DNA of 64,000 nt from Streptomyces griseocarneus (GCA_003674045.1 PENC01000002.1:62001-126000), one strand, 5' to 3'; numbered from the stretch's first letter, positions 9,224 through 18,784 are shown. A program made the numbers and translations. Notes: generated by a model not told the origin, from the sequence alone.

Positions 9224-10444
9224 ATGGAACACATCACGCTTCTCATCGGGATCGTGATCGTCACGGCCTTGGTGTTCGACTTTACGAACGGCTTCCACGA
9301 CACGGCCAACGCCATGGCCACCACCATTTCCACCGGGGCGCTCAAGCCCAAGGTGGCGGTGGCGATGTCGGCCGTTCTCAACCTCGTCGGCGCGTTCCTG
9401 TCCGTCGAGGTGGCCAAGACCATCTCCGGCGGCATCATCGACGAGAGCGCGGGGATCAGACCCGAAGTGATCTTCGCAGGTCTGATCGGCGCGATCGTCT
9501 GGAATCTGCTGACCTGGCTGGCCGGTCTGCCCTCCAGTTCCTCCCACGCCCTCTTCGGCGGCCTGATCGGCGCGACGATCGTCTCGGTCGGCTTCGACGC
9601 GGTCAACGCCGACAAGGTCGTCATGAAGGTCCTCATCCCGGCCGTCGCGGCGCCGATCGTGGCGGGCATCGCGGCCACGGTCGCGACGCGGCTCACGTAC
9701 CGGCTCGCCAAGGGCCGTGACGAGAAGGAGACCGCCAAGGGCTACCGCGCGGGCCAGATCGCCTCCGCCGCCCTGGTCTCCCTGGCCCACGGCACCAACG
9801 ACGCCCAGAAGACGATGGGTGTCATCACCCTCGCGCTGGTCACCGGCGGCGTCGTCGCCCCGCACTCGGACCCGCCGCTGTGGGTCATCGTCTCGGCGGG
9901 CGTGGCCATCGCGCTCGGTACGTACCTGGGCGGCTGGCGCATCATCCGCACCCTGGGCAAGGGCATCACCGACATCCAGCCGCCGCAGGGCTTCGCCGCC
10001 CAGACCGGTGCCGCGACCGTGATCCTCGCCTCCTCGCACATCGGCTTCGCGCTCTCCACCACGCAGGTCTGCTCCGGCTCGATCATGGGCGCGGGCCTCG
10101 GCCGCAAGGGCGGCGTGGTCCGCTGGTCCACCGCGGGCCGCATGGCGATCGCCTGGTGCCTGACCCTCCCCGCCGCGGGCCTCGTCGCCGGTGGCGCCGC
10201 CTTCCTCGCCGACCAGGGCACCTGGGGCGTGACCGCCGTCGCGGTCCTGGGCCTGGCGGTCTCCGGCGCGATCTACGCGGCCTCCCGCCGCAAGCCCGTC
10301 ACGCACGACTCGCTCGACGAGACCGACGCGGCCGCGGCCGAGCCCGTGGGTGTCGTCACCGCGGCCCTGCAGGCCGTCGCCCCGCCCCCGGCGGGTCCCC
10401 TGTCCCCCGAGGCCGGGCGCACGCCCGCCGCCGCGGCGAGCTAA
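9224..10444 (+). CDS. pitH: Low-affinity inorganic phosphate transporter, Pit family
   Basis: A 406-residue polytopic membrane protein of the PiT family, which moves metal-phosphate with protons. The duplicated PiT signature is present: DFTNGFHDTANAMAT at about 19-33 and LAHGTNDAQKTMGV at about 190-203, on the two inverted halves. About ten hydrophobic segments are visible, with a Pro/Ala-rich cytoplasmic tail (PPPAGPLSPEAGRTPAAAAS). The PHO box directly upstream and the position beside the cobalamin cluster match, from memory, pitH2 of S. coelicolor and S. lividans. A small membrane protein gene follows 12 bp downstream, presumably in the same transcript. Confidence 0.93.
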   Translation: MEHITLLIGIVIVTALVFDFTNGFHDTANAMATTISTGALKPKVAVAMSAVLNLVGAFLSVEVAKTISGGIIDESAGIRPEVIFAGLIGAIVWNLLTWLAGLPSSSSHALFGGLIGATIVSVGFDAVNADKVVMKVLIPAVAAPIVAGIAATVATRLTYRLAKGRDEKETAKGYRAGQIASAALVSLAHGTNDAQKTMGVITLALVTGGVVAPHSDPPLWVIVSAGVAIALGTYLGGWRIIRTLGKGITDIQPPQGFAAQTGAATVILASSHIGFALSTTQVCSGSIMGAGLGRKGGVVRWSTAGRMAIAWCLTLPAAGLVAGGAAFLADQGTWGVTAVAVLGLAVSGAIYAASRRKPVTHDSLDETDAAAAEPVGVVTAALQAVAPPPAGPLSPEAGRTPAAAAS

Positions 10445-10456
10445 GGAACTCACACC

Positions 10457-10672
10457 ATGCACATCGACTGGGCGGCCCTCGGCCAGGTCTTCGGCGTCAG
10501 CCTCGTGGTGACGGTGGGCCTCGTGGGCATCTTCACCCTCGGCATCGTCGGCACGTCCTCCCCCTCGGCGGGCGGAGCCAAGGCGAGCGTCCTCGCCCGC
10601 ACGGGCGCGTACGCGTGCTACGCACTGTGCGCGGCAGCCGTCGGCTACGGCATCTTCCTGATCGTCGGCTAG
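10457..10672 (+). CDS. Small two-helix membrane protein downstream of pit
   Basis: 71 residues with two transmembrane segments: VFGVSLVVTVGLVGIFTLGIVG (about 11-32) and ACYALCAAAVGYGIFLIVG (about 53-71), joined by a polar loop. It starts 12 bp after the pit stop and ends just before a strong terminator, so the two form an operon. A role as an accessory subunit of the phosphate transporter is inferred only from this arrangement. Confidence 0.8.
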   Translation: MHIDWAALGQVFGVSLVVTVGLVGIFTLGIVGTSSPSAGGAKASVLARTGAYACYALCAAAVGYGIFLIVG

Positions 10673-10688
10673 CCGATCCCTCTCCGGA

Positions 10689-10731
10689 GGCTGCGCCCCC
10701 TTGGCCCCGTCGGGGCCAAGGGGGCGCAGCC
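10689..10731 (+). terminator. Perfect 20-bp stem terminator after pit operon
   Basis: GGCTGCGCCCCCTTGGCCCC (10689-10708) pairs perfectly with 10712-10731 across a 3-nt GTC loop. It lies 17 bp after the small membrane protein stop and insulates the pit operon from the riboswitch-controlled cobalamin transcript. Confidence 0.9.
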
Positions 10732-10740
10732 CTTCACACC

Positions 10741-10785
10741 GGACCCGCAGCCGCGCACGCAGCGCAAGAAGCACCCCGGTAGGCG
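10741..10785 (+). repeat. Dispersed intergenic element, copy 3 (right half only)
   Basis: Only the distal half is present: ACCCGCAGCCGCGCACGCAG...AAGAAGCACCCCGGTAGGCG. It follows the pit terminator directly and lacks the GGGGCGCGGGGAACTG core, so the two halves of the element are separable. Confidence 0.7.
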
Positions 10786-10841
10786 AGGGTCCTGGGCGTA
10801 GCCCGGGGGAAAGTTGACGCCCGTTCACAGCGCGTGGTGGA

Positions 10842-11010
10842 CTGCCGAGGCCAAACGGCGACAGCAGAGGAAGCCGGTGCGAGTTCGGCGCGGTCCCGCC
10901 ACTGTCACCGGGGAGCGTCTCCCCCATCGGAGAGCCACGGCCCGCAGGGGCTGGAAGGCCGGGGCGGCGCCGATCCGGGAGCCAGGAGACTCTGGTCGCC
11001 GGTCACGTCG
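10842..11010 (+). promoter_or_regulatory. Cobalamin (adenosylcobalamin-type) riboswitch
   Basis: Conserved aptamer pieces appear in order: GAAGCCGGTGCGAGTTCGGC (about 10870), GCGGTCCCGCCACTGTCACC (about 10890), AGAGCCACG (10931) and the B12 box AGCCAGGAGACTCTGG (10980-10995). It lies about 100 bp upstream of cobD and is expected to lower expression of the cobD-cobQ-chelatase-cobO-cobB transcript when cobalamin is abundant. The exact switching hairpin was not resolved. With the terminator and repeat copy 3 it accounts for the gap 10673-11110. Confidence 0.93.
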
Positions 11011-11110
11011 AGCCAGGGCGCGGACCCTGAGTGAGGACACATCGCCATGCCCGGCCGCCGACCACCCCGCTCCCCCGGATCCAGGTACCGCGCGACGGCG
11101 GGCTGAGCCG

Positions 11111-12091
11111 ATGCGCGCCGATCATCTCGGTTTCGCGTGCGGTGCCGCCCTCGGCTTCCTCGGTGACGCCGCCTTCGGCGACCCCCGCCGCGGCCATCCC
11201 GTGGCCGCGTTCGGGCGCGCCGCGCTCGCCGTCGAACAGCGGCTGTGGCGCGACCACCGCGGCTGCGGAACCCTGCACGCGCTGCTGTGCGCGGGCGGCA
11301 CCGCCGCGGCCGCCGGGCTGCTGTCCCGTGCCGCGCGCCGCTCCCGTACGGCCGACGTGGCCCTGACCGCGGCCACCACCTGGGCCGTGCTCGGCGGGAC
11401 CTCCCTGGGCCGCGAGGCGCGGGCCATCGGGGGCGCCCTGGCCGCCGGGGACATCGAGGTCGCCCGCGAGCGGCTGCCCCACCTGTGCGGACGCGACCCG
11501 CAGGCGCTCGACGCCCAGCAGATCGCCCGCGCGGTCGTGGAGTCCGTGGCCGAGAACACCTCCGACGCCGTCGTGGGCGCCCTCGTGTGGGGCGCGCTCG
11601 GGGGCGTGCCGGGCCTCGCCGGGTTCCGTGCCGTCAACACCCTGGACGCGATGGTCGGCCACAAGTCGCCCCGCTACCGCCGGTTCGGCTGGGCGTCGGC
11701 CCGGCTCGACGACGTGGCCGGCTGGCCGGGCGCCCGGCTCACCGCCGCGCTCGCCGTGGCCGCCGGGCCCGACCCGCGCGGCGCGTGGCGGGTGGTCCGG
11801 CGCGACGCGTCCCGGCACCCGAGCCCCAACGCGGGCCCGGTGGAGGCCGCGTTCGCGGGGGCGCTCGGGGTGCGCCTGGGCGGCACCCTCGCGTACAAGG
11901 GCCGCGTCGAGCACCGGCCCGTCCTGGGCGCGGAGAACCGGCCCGTGGGGACCGCCGACATCGAACGCGCGGTGCGGCTCTCCCGCCGGGTGTCGTTGCT
12001 GGCCCTCGGGGTGGCTGTCGCCGGGCGCGGCGTGGGCAGCTTGTTCGTCAGGAACATGGGCAGGACCGTGAAGAGGAGCACTGGTGGCTGA
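11111..12091 (+). CDS. cobD: Adenosylcobinamide-phosphate synthase CobD/CbiB
   Basis: The 326-residue membrane enzyme attaches aminopropanol (or its phosphate) to adenosylcobyric acid. Recognisable family blocks are [14 protein letters not shown] (about 22-35), [41 protein letters not shown] (about 151-174), the [21 protein letters not shown] block and [26 protein letters not shown] at 11111 gives the family length; the frame is open further upstream, but that part is riboswitch DNA. It is the first gene after the riboswitch and overlaps cobQ by 8 bp, so translation is coupled. Confidence 0.94.
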   Translation: MRADHLGFACGAALGFLGDAAFGDPRRGHPVAAFGRAALAVEQRLWRDHRGCGTLHALLCAGGTAAAAGLLSRAARRSRTADVALTAATTWAVLGGTSLGREARAIGGALAAGDIEVARERLPHLCGRDPQALDAQQIARAVVESVAENTSDAVVGALVWGALGGVPGLAGFRAVNTLDAMVGHKSPRYRRFGWASARLDDVAGWPGARLTAALAVAAGPDPRGAWRVVRRDASRHPSPNAGPVEAAFAGALGVRLGGTLAYKGRVEHRPVLGAENRPVGTADIERAVRLSRRVSLLALGVAVAGRGVGSLFVRNMGRTVKRSTGG

Positions 12092-13712
12092 ACGGGGTGG
12101 GGGCCTGCTGGTCGCGGGGACGACCTCCGACGCGGGCAAGAGCGTGGTGACCGCCGGGATCTGCCGCTGGCTGGTCCGCAAGGGCGTCAAGGTCGCGCCC
12201 TTCAAGGCGCAGAACATGTCGCTGAACTCGTTCGTGACGCGCGAGGGCGCCGAGATCGGCCGCGCGCAGGCGATGCAGGCCGCGGCGGCGCGCGTCGAGC
12301 CGAGCGCGCTGATGAACCCGGTGCTGCTCAAGCCCGGCAGCGACCGCAGCAGTCAGGTGGTGCTGCTGGGCAAGCCGGTGGGCGAGCTCAGCGCGCGCGG
12401 GTACTTCGGGGGGTCTGGGGGGTCGTCCCCCGGGAAAACACAGTATGCCGGTCGCCAGGAGCAGTTGCTGGGCACGGTCACCGACTGCCTGGAAGAGCTG
12501 CGGCGCACCCACGACGCGGTGATCTGCGAGGGCGCGGGCAGCCCTGCCGAGATCAATCTGCGGCGGACGGACATCGTCAACATGGGCATCGCGCGGGCCG
12601 CGCGGCTGCCGGTCGTCGTGGTCGGCGACATCGACCGTGGCGGGGTGTTCGCGTCGTTCTTCGGCACGACCGCGCTGCTGTCCGGCGAGGACCAGGCCCA
12701 TATAGCGGGCTATCTGGTGAACAAGTTCCGCGGTGACGTGACGCTGCTGGAGCCGGGCCTGGAGATGCTCCGCGATCTGACGGGCCGTCCGACCCTGGGC
12801 GTGCTGCCCTTCGCGCACGGCCTCGGCATCGACGAGGAGGACGGCCTGCGAGTGTCTCTGCGCGGCGCGGTGCGCGAATCCGTGGTGGCCCCGCCGCACG
12901 GTGCGGACGTGCTGCGCGTCGCGGTCTGCGCGGTGCCGCTGATGTCGAACTTCACGGACGTGGACGCGCTCGCGGCCGAACCGGGCGTCGTCGTGCGGTT
13001 CGTGGACCGCGCGGAGGAGCTCGCCGACGCGGATCTGGTCGTGGTGCCCGGCACCCGCGGCACGGTCCGGGCCCTCGCCTGGCTGCGCGAGCGCGGGCTC
13101 GCGGCGGCGATCGCGCGGCGCGCCGCCGAGGGCCGCCCGGTGCTCGGCATCTGCGGCGGCTTCCAGCTGCTGGGCGAGCGCATCGAGGACGACGTCGAGT
13201 CGAAGGCGGGCACGGTCGAGGGCCTCGGCCTGCTGCCGGTCCGCGTGCGCTTCGCGCACGACAAGACCCTGGCCCGGCCCGTCGGCGAGGCCCTGGGCGA
13301 GCGGGTGGAGGGCTACGAGATCCACCACGGCGTGGCCGAGATCCTCGGCGGGGACGAAGCGTTCATCTCTGATGACAAAGGACACAGCCTGGACGGCTGC
13401 CGTACCGGCTCCGTGTGGGGCACGCACTGGCACGGCTCGCTGGAGAGCGACGGCTTCCGGCGGGCGTTCCTGCGGCGGGTGGCCGAGGCGGCGGGCCGGG
13501 CGTTCGTCCCGGCGCCCGACACGTCGTTCGCCGCGCTGCGCGAGGAACAGCTCGACCGGCTGGGCGACCTGATCGAGGAGCACGCGGACACGGACGCGCT
13601 GCTGCGGCTGATCGAGGACGGCGTGCCGTCCGGCCTGCCGTTCGTCCCGCCGGGGGCGCCCCGCGTCCCGTCGCCGTCACCCGCACTGCACGAAGGAGCG
13701 ATCAGCGCATGA
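12084..13712 (+). CDS. cobQ: Cobyric acid synthase CobQ/CbiP
   Basis: The 542-residue glutamine amidotransferase amidates adenosylcobyrinate a,c-diamide at b, d, e and g. The N-terminal P-loop-like domain begins [19 protein letters not shown] (about 12-30), with QNMSLNSF and [15 protein letters not shown]. The C-terminal GATase domain has [11 protein letters not shown] (catalytic Cys about 358) and GYEIHHG. GTG start at 12084. An odd Gly/Ser-rich segment, residues about 108-122, falls where relatives, from memory, run directly from the ARGY helix into the next one; it is encoded by a hairpin-forming sequence at 12407-12450 (see findings). The 3' end overlaps the chelatase start by ATGA. Confidence 0.94.
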   Translation: MAERGGGLLVAGTTSDAGKSVVTAGICRWLVRKGVKVAPFKAQNMSLNSFVTREGAEIGRAQAMQAAAARVEPSALMNPVLLKPGSDRSSQVVLLGKPVGELSARGYFGGSGGSSPGKTQYAGRQEQLLGTVTDCLEELRRTHDAVICEGAGSPAEINLRRTDIVNMGIARAARLPVVVVGDIDRGGVFASFFGTTALLSGEDQAHIAGYLVNKFRGDVTLLEPGLEMLRDLTGRPTLGVLPFAHGLGIDEEDGLRVSLRGAVRESVVAPPHGADVLRVAVCAVPLMSNFTDVDALAAEPGVVVRFVDRAEELADADLVVVPGTRGTVRALAWLRERGLAAAIARRAAEGRPVLGICGGFQLLGERIEDDVESKAGTVEGLGLLPVRVRFAHDKTLARPVGEALGERVEGYEIHHGVAEILGGDEAFISDDKGHSLDGCRTGSVWGTHWHGSLESDGFRRAFLRRVAEAAGRAFVPAPDTSFAALREEQLDRLGDLIEEHADTDALLRLIEDGVPSGLPFVPPGAPRVPSPSPALHEGAISA

Positions 13713-15811
13713 GCACCCCGTACCCCTTCGCCGCGATCGTCGGCATGGACAGCCTGCGGCTCGCGCTGCTGATCAACGCGGTCTCCCCCCAGGTGGGCGG
13801 CGTCCTCGTGCGGGGCGAGAAGGGCACCGCCAAGACGACGACCGTCCGCGCGCTCTCCGCGCTGCTGCCCGGCGTCGGCACCGTCACCGGCTGCCGGTTC
13901 TCCTGCGACCCCGCGGCCCCGGACCCCACCTGCCCGGACGGCCCGCACGAGGACGGCGCCGCGCACGCCCGGCGCCCCGCGCGCATGGTCGAGCTGCCCG
14001 TGGGCGCCTCGGAGGACCGGCTCGTCGGCGCGCTCGACATCGAGCGCGCGCTCGGTGAGGGCGTCAAGGCCTTCGAACCGGGCCTGCTGGCGGCCGCGCA
14101 CCGCGGCGTGCTGTACGTGGACGAGGTCAATCTGCTGGGCGACCACCTCGTGGACGCGCTCCTCGACGCGGCCGCGACCGGTGCCTCGTACGTCGAGCGC
14201 GAAGGCGTCTCCGTACGGCACGCCAGCCGCTTCCTCCTCGTCGGCACCATGAACCCCGAGGAGGGCGAGCTCCGCCCGCAGCTCCTCGACCGCTTCGGCC
14301 TGACCGTCGAGGTCGCGGCCTCGCGCGAGCCCGACGAGCGCGTCGAGGTCGTACGCCGCAGGCTCGCCTACGACGAGGACCCGGCCGCGTTCACGGCCAA
14401 GTGGGCAGCCGAGGAAGAGGCGCTGCGCGAGCGCATCGCCGCCGCGCGCGCCCTGCTGCCGAGCGTCCGGCTGGGTGACGGGGCGCTGCGCCGGATCGCC
14501 GCGGTCTGTGCCGGGTTCGAGGTGGACGGCATGCGCGCCGACATCGTCACCGCGCGCACGGCGACCGCGCTCGCCGCGTGGGCGGGCCGTACGGACGTCG
14601 TCACCGAGGACGTCCGGCAGGCGGCCCTGCTCGCGCTGCCGCACCGGCGGCGGCGCAACCCGTTCGACGCCCCGGGCCTGGACGAGGACAAACTCGACGA
14701 GATCCTGGGCCGGTTCGAGGACGAGGAGCCGGAGGGCCCCGACGAGCCCGACGGGCCGGACGACGACGGCCCCGGTGGCGGCGAGCCGCCGCAGGACGCG
14801 GACGGGCCGGGCACGCCGGACGTCCCGGGCCAGCGCGAGGAGTCCGGTGCCGGGCCCGAGCCGCAACCGCAGACCTCGGACCGGCAGGAGGGCCGACCGG
14901 AAACGCCGTCCTCCGAGGCCGACACCGACGCGCCCCCGGAAGCCGTGCCCGGTGGTGACGGGGGCGGCGAGGCGGCGCCCGTGGCCGCCGCCGATCCGTT
15001 CCGTACGCGCAAGTTCGACGTGCCCGGGATCGGTGAGGGCGCGGAGGGGCGGCGTTCGCGGGCGCGCACCGCGCACGGCCGGACGACCGGGGCCCGGCGG
15101 CCCCGGGGCGCGCTGGGCAAGCTGCACCTGGCGGCGACCGTGCAGGCGGCCGCACCGCACCAGCGGGCCCGCGGGCGCCGCGGGCCCGGCCTGGTCGTAC
15201 GCCGTGACGACCTGCGGGAGGCGGTGCGCGAGGGGCGCGAGGGCAATCTCGTGCTGTTCGTCGTGGACGCCTCCGGCTCGATGGCCGCGCGCAAGCGCAT
15301 GGGCGCGGTCAAGGGTGCCGTGCTGTCGCTGCTGCTGGACGCCTATCAGCGCCGGGACAAGATCGGGATGATCACCTTCCGGGGCGCGGGCGCGGAGGTG
15401 GCGCTGCCGCCGACGTCGTCGGTGGACGTGGGCGCGGCCCGGCTGGAGCGGCTGCCCACCGGTGGCCGTACGCCGCTGGCCGCGGGCCTGCTCCAGGCGC
15501 ACGAGGTGCTGCGGGTGGAGCGGCTGCGCGATCCGGCGCGGCGTCCGCTGCTGGTCGTGGTGACCGACGGCCGGGCCACCGGCGGCCCCGAGCCGCTGGA
15601 GCGGGCGGCGCGGGCCGCGCGGCTGCTGGCGGACCAGGGCACGGCGTCGGTGGTCGTGGACTGCGAGGCCGGCCCGGTGCGCCTCGGGCTCGCGGGCGAA
15701 CTGGCCCGCGAGCTGCGCGGACCGGCGGTCACGCTCGACGAGCTGCGCGCGGACAGCGTCTCCGCGCTCGTACGCAACGTGAGGAACACGAGCTCCAGGA
15801 GGGCCGCGTAA
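13709..15811 (+). CDS. Putative cobaltochelatase, fused ChlI/ChlD-type AAA+ and VWA subunit
   Basis: A 700-residue fusion. The AAA+ half has Walker [11 protein letters not shown] (about 35-44), Walker [11 protein letters not shown] (about 134-143) and an [18 protein letters not shown] sensor region. An acidic, Pro-rich linker spans about 335-430. The von Willebrand A half carries the MIDAS motif DASGSM (about 519-524). These subunits drive metal insertion by a large chelatase (CobN or ChlH class). In this cob operon the natural role is cobalt insertion, but no cobN gene is in the window. Start ATG at 13709 with GGAG 10 nt upstream; it ends in a TAATG overlap with cobO. Confidence 0.9.
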   Translation: MSTPYPFAAIVGMDSLRLALLINAVSPQVGGVLVRGEKGTAKTTTVRALSALLPGVGTVTGCRFSCDPAAPDPTCPDGPHEDGAAHARRPARMVELPVGASEDRLVGALDIERALGEGVKAFEPGLLAAAHRGVLYVDEVNLLGDHLVDALLDAAATGASYVEREGVSVRHASRFLLVGTMNPEEGELRPQLLDRFGLTVEVAASREPDERVEVVRRRLAYDEDPAAFTAKWAAEEEALRERIAAARALLPSVRLGDGALRRIAAVCAGFEVDGMRADIVTARTATALAAWAGRTDVVTEDVRQAALLALPHRRRRNPFDAPGLDEDKLDEILGRFEDEEPEGPDEPDGPDDDGPGGGEPPQDADGPGTPDVPGQREESGAGPEPQPQTSDRQEGRPETPSSEADTDAPPEAVPGGDGGGEAAPVAAADPFRTRKFDVPGIGEGAEGRRSRARTAHGRTTGARRPRGALGKLHLAATVQAAAPHQRARGRRGPGLVVRRDDLREAVREGREGNLVLFVVDASGSMAARKRMGAVKGAVLSLLLDAYQRRDKIGMITFRGAGAEVALPPTSSVDVGAARLERLPTGGRTPLAAGLLQAHEVLRVERLRDPARRPLLVVVTDGRATGGPEPLERAARAARLLADQGTASVVVDCEAGPVRLGLAGELARELRGPAVTLDELRADSVSALVRNVRNTSSRRAA

Positions 15812-16410
15812 TGCCAAAGGGACAGCCGACCGTCGTTCCCGACGACGGGCTCACCACGCGTCAGCGCCGCAACCGGCCGCTGGTCCTCGTCCACACCGGC
15901 GTCGGCAAGGGCAAGTCGACGGCGGCGTTCGGCCTGGCCCTGCGTGCCTGGAACCAGGGCTGGCCGATCGGGGTGTTCCAGTTCGTGAAGTCCGCGAAGT
16001 GGAAGGTCGGCGAGGAGAACGCGCTGCGCGTCCTCGGCGCCTCGGGCGAGGGCGGCACGGTCGACTGGCACAAGATGGGCGAGGGCTGGTCCTGGATCCA
16101 GCGCGACTCCGAGCTCAGCAACGAGGAGAAGGCCCGCGAGGGCTGGGAGCAGGTCAAGCGGGACCTGGCGGCGGAGACGTACAAGCTGTACGTGCTGGAC
16201 GAGTTCGCGTACCCGATGCACTGGGGCTGGATCGACACCGACGAGGTCGTCGAGGTGCTCCGGGACCGCCCCGGCACCCAGCACGTCGTGATCACGGGCC
16301 GCAACGCCCCGGAGAAGCTGCTGGAGTTCGCCGACCTGGTGACGGACATGTCCAAGGTCAAGCACCCGATGGACGAGGGTCAGAAGGGCCAGCGGGGCAT
16401 CGAGTGGTGA
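15811..16410 (+). CDS. cobO: Cob(I)yrinic acid a,c-diamide adenosyltransferase CobO/BtuR
   Basis: 199 residues, the usual length of BtuR/CobO ATP:corrinoid adenosyltransferases, which add the 5'-deoxyadenosyl ligand to Co(I) corrinoids. The P-loop GVGKGKSTAAFGLALR spans about 31-46. Further family blocks are GVFQFVKSAKWKVGE, VLDEFAYPMHWGWID (about 130-144) and VITGRNAPEKLLEFADLVTDM. The start overlaps the chelatase stop (TAATG) behind CAGGAGGG; the end overlaps cobB by 4 bp. Confidence 0.95.
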   Translation: MPKGQPTVVPDDGLTTRQRRNRPLVLVHTGVGKGKSTAAFGLALRAWNQGWPIGVFQFVKSAKWKVGEENALRVLGASGEGGTVDWHKMGEGWSWIQRDSELSNEEKAREGWEQVKRDLAAETYKLYVLDEFAYPMHWGWIDTDEVVEVLRDRPGTQHVVITGRNAPEKLLEFADLVTDMSKVKHPMDEGQKGQRGIEW

Positions 16411-18056
16411 ACGTTCCCCGCCTCGTCATCGCGGCGCCCGCCTCCGGCAGCGGCAAGACCACCGTCGCCACCGGGCTGATGCGGGCCTTCACGGACGCGG
16501 GGCTCGCGGTCTCCCCCCACAAGGTGGGGCCGGACTACATCGACCCGGGCTACCACGCGCTCGCCACCGGCCGCCCGGGCCGCAACCTGGACGCGTACCT
16601 CTGCGGCCCGGAGCGGATCGCCCCGCTCTTCCTGCACGGCGCAGCGGGTTGCGACCTCGCCGTGGTCGAGGGCGTGATGGGCCTGTTCGACGGAGCGAGC
16701 GGCCAGGGCGAACTGGCCTCGACGGCCCACGTGGCGAAGCTCCTGAAGGCCCCGGTCGTCCTCGTCGTGGACGCCTCCTCGCAGTCCCGCTCGGTGGCCG
16801 CGCTGGTGCACGGCTTCGCGTCCTGGGACCCGGAGGTACGGGTCGCGGGCGTCATCCTCAACAAGGTCGGCTCGGACCGCCATGAGCGCTTGCTGCGCGA
16901 GGCGCTGGACGAGTCGGGCGTACCCGTCCTCGGCGCGGTGCGGCGCGTGGGCGCCGTCCACACGCCGAGCCGCCATCTGGGTCTGATCCCGGTCGCGGAG
17001 CGGCGCTCCGACGCGCTCTCCGCTGTCGCGGAACAGGCATCCCGCGTCCGCGAGGGCTGCGACCTCGAGGGGCTGCTGGCCTTGGCGAGGTCGGCCCCGC
17101 CACTGGCTTCTGCCGCCTGGGTTCCCACCGTTGCCGCCTCCGGCGGGAGCGCCCTCCGGGCGCGTCCTCAATCGCCGGACGGGCTGGGTGGGGGTGCGGG
17201 GGATGAGCCAAGTATTTCTGGGGGCTACGCCCCCAGGCCCCCACGGGGCTTCGCCCCGGATCCCGCCGGGGGGCTTCGCCCCCTGGACCCCCAGGACGTG
17301 TCACCTGGCGCCCACTCGTCACCCCGGTTGTGGGCAGGCGTTCCGCAGGGCGATGGGGGCACCCCCGGCCGAAGGCTGGGGGAGGGTGGGCACAACCGGA
17401 CCACGGACCCGCACCCCCACGGGGTCCGGGGCGAAGCCCCGGCCAACGCCGCCGGGCGACCCGTCATCGCCATCGCCGCCGGTCCCGCCTTCACCTTCTC
17501 CTACGCCGAGCACACAGAGCTGCTGCAAGCCGCCGGCGCGGAAGTGGTCCCCTTCGACCCCCTCCGCGACGAGCGGCTCCCGGAGCACACCGCCGGTCTC
17601 CTCATCGGCGGCGGCTTCCCCGAGATGTACGCCCACGAGCTCTCCGCCAACGAGCCGCTGCGTGAGGCCGTCGCGGCGCTGGCTCGCGGCGGGGCGCCGA
17701 TCGCCGCGGAGTGCGCGGGGCTGCTCTACCTCTCGCGTTCCCTCGACGGCAAGCCGATGTGCGGCGTGCTGCCTGCCGAGGCGCGGATGTCGGAGCGGCT
17801 GACGCTGGGCTACCGGGAGGCGGTGGCGATCGCGGACAACCCGCTGGCCGTGGCGGGGACGCGAGTCCGCGGGCACGAGTTCCACCGCACGGTGGTCGAG
17901 CCGGGCGCGGGCGAGGCACCCGCGTGGGGGTTCACACACCCGGAGCGCCGTACCGAGGGCTTCGTGCTCGGCGGGGTGCACGCCTCGTACCTGCACACCC
18001 ACTGGGCGGGCTCCCCCGGCACCGCACGACGCTTCGTGGCCGCGTCCCGCCGGTGA
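16407..18056 (+). CDS. cobB: Cobyrinate a,c-diamide synthase CobB/CbiA with expanded interdomain linker
   Basis: The enzyme amidates the a and c side chains of cobyrinate with glutamine and ATP. The N-terminal domain (1-230) begins VIAAPASGSGKTTVATGLMR with VGPDYIDPGYH, EGVMGLFDG and VLVVDASSQSRS. The C-terminal GATase (about 350-549) has IAIAAGPAFTFSYAEH, the catalytic Cys in AAECAGLLYLSRSLDG, and GHEFHRT. At 549 residues it is about 90-100 longer than I expect for the family. The excess is a Gly/Pro-rich stretch (about 235-349) encoded by intergenic-type repeat DNA, yet the frame is intact. The GTG start overlaps cobO. This is the last gene of the riboswitch operon. Confidence 0.92.
   Translation: MNVPRLVIAAPASGSGKTTVATGLMRAFTDAGLAVSPHKVGPDYIDPGYHALATGRPGRNLDAYLCGPERIAPLFLHGAAGCDLAVVEGVMGLFDGASGQGELASTAHVAKLLKAPVVLVVDASSQSRSVAALVHGFASWDPEVRVAGVILNKVGSDRHERLLREALDESGVPVLGAVRRVGAVHTPSRHLGLIPVAERRSDALSAVAEQASRVREGCDLEGLLALARSAPPLASAAWVPTVAASGGSALRARPQSPDGLGGGAGDEPSISGGYAPRPPRGFAPDPAGGLRPLDPQDVSPGAHSSPRLWAGVPQGDGGTPGRRLGEGGHNRTTDPHPHGVRGEAPANAAGRPVIAIAAGPAFTFSYAEHTELLQAAGAEVVPFDPLRDERLPEHTAGLLIGGGFPEMYAHELSANEPLREAVAALARGGAPIAAECAGLLYLSRSLDGKPMCGVLPAEARMSERLTLGYREAVAIADNPLAVAGTRVRGHEFHRTVVEPGAGEAPAWGFTHPERRTEGFVLGGVHASYLHTHWAGSPGTARRFVAASRR
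17200..17455 (+). repeat. Intergenic-type repeat DNA inside cobB
   Basis: Contains GGGGGCTACGCCCCCAGG and GGGGCTTCGCCCCGGATCCC hairpins, the latter identical in type to 8391-8411 and similar to 57822-57870. A large inverted repeat, CCGGTTGTGGGCAGGCGTTCCGC (17324 onward) to GGGTGGGCACAACCGG (to 17399), has an inner stem around GGCCGAAGGC. The latter is a relative of the terminator-like element at 5092-5142. Elsewhere in this window such sequences are intergenic; here they are read through in frame. Confidence 0.75.
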
Positions 18057-18058
18057 CG

Positions 18059-18784
18059 TCAGCTCGCGAGGCCCACGACGAGCCAGACGAACGCGACGCC
18101 CGCCACCGTGCAGGCCAGGGTGGGGCGGGCGGGGTGCTCGTGGTGGGCCTCGGGGAGGATGTCGGAGGTCGCGAGGTAGAGCAGGACGCCGCCGAAGAAC
18201 CCGAGGTAGGCGCCGAGGAACTGCGCCGGAAGGGTGAACAGCAGGGTCGACGCGGCACCCACGACGGGGGCGAGCGCGTCGGCGCCGAGCATCAGGAGGG
18301 CACGGTGGCGCCGGTTCCCGTACAGGTCGGTGATCGTGTACGTGTTGAAGCCGTCGGCGAAGTCGTGCGCGATGACGGCGATGGCCACGGCGGCGGCCAT
18401 GCCGGTGCTCACCTGGAAGGCCGCGCCGATCGCGACGCCGTCCATGGCGCTGTGCCCGACGAGCGCCGCGGCCGCGGTGAGGCCCACCTGCGGGGCCCGG
18501 GTGCCGTCGGCGGGCCGGTGACCGGCCCTGCGGACGGCGAGGAGCCGTTCGACGAGGTGGGCGGCGAGGAAGCCGAGGACGAAGCAGAGCAGCGCGGCCG
18601 GTACCCCGAAGACCTTCCGCCCGGCGGCCGCCAGCGCCTCCGGGAGCAGGTCGAGGCCGACGACGCCGAGCATCAGGCCGCCCGCGAGCCCGAGGACGAG
18701 GTGTCTGCGGTCGGTGACCCGGTGGGCGGTCCAGCCGCCGAGCAGCGTCATCAGGAACGCTCCCAGGGCGACGACGACCGGCAC
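18059..18784 (-). CDS. ZIP family metal transporter
   Basis: A 241-residue membrane protein with about eight hydrophobic segments and a Pro/Arg/His-containing loop in the middle (VRRAGHRPADGTRAP). The two ZIP metal-site helices are visible: GHSAMDGVAIGAAF and IAHDFADGFNTY, followed by a late DILPEAHHEHP loop. ZIP proteins import divalent metals (Zn, Fe, Mn, Co). Its place between cobB and the cobE-like gene makes cobalt a reasonable guess, not shown by sequence. GTG at 18784 has GGAGGG about 8 nt upstream. Convergent with cobB (2 bp apart). Confidence 0.85.
   Translation of the reverse strand: MPVVVALGAFLMTLLGGWTAHRVTDRRHLVLGLAGGLMLGVVGLDLLPEALAAAGRKVFGVPAALLCFVLGFLAAHLVERLLAVRRAGHRPADGTRAPQVGLTAAAALVGHSAMDGVAIGAAFQVSTGMAAAVAIAVIAHDFADGFNTYTITDLYGNRRHRALLMLGADALAPVVGAASTLLFTLPAQFLGAYLGFFGGVLLYLATSDILPEAHHEHPARPTLACTVAGVAFVWLVVGLAS

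Noticed and set aside
10814..11110. N-terminal extension of cobD into the riboswitch
   Set aside because: The conserved CobD N-terminus begins at 11111 and the upstream DNA matches B12 aptamer boxes.
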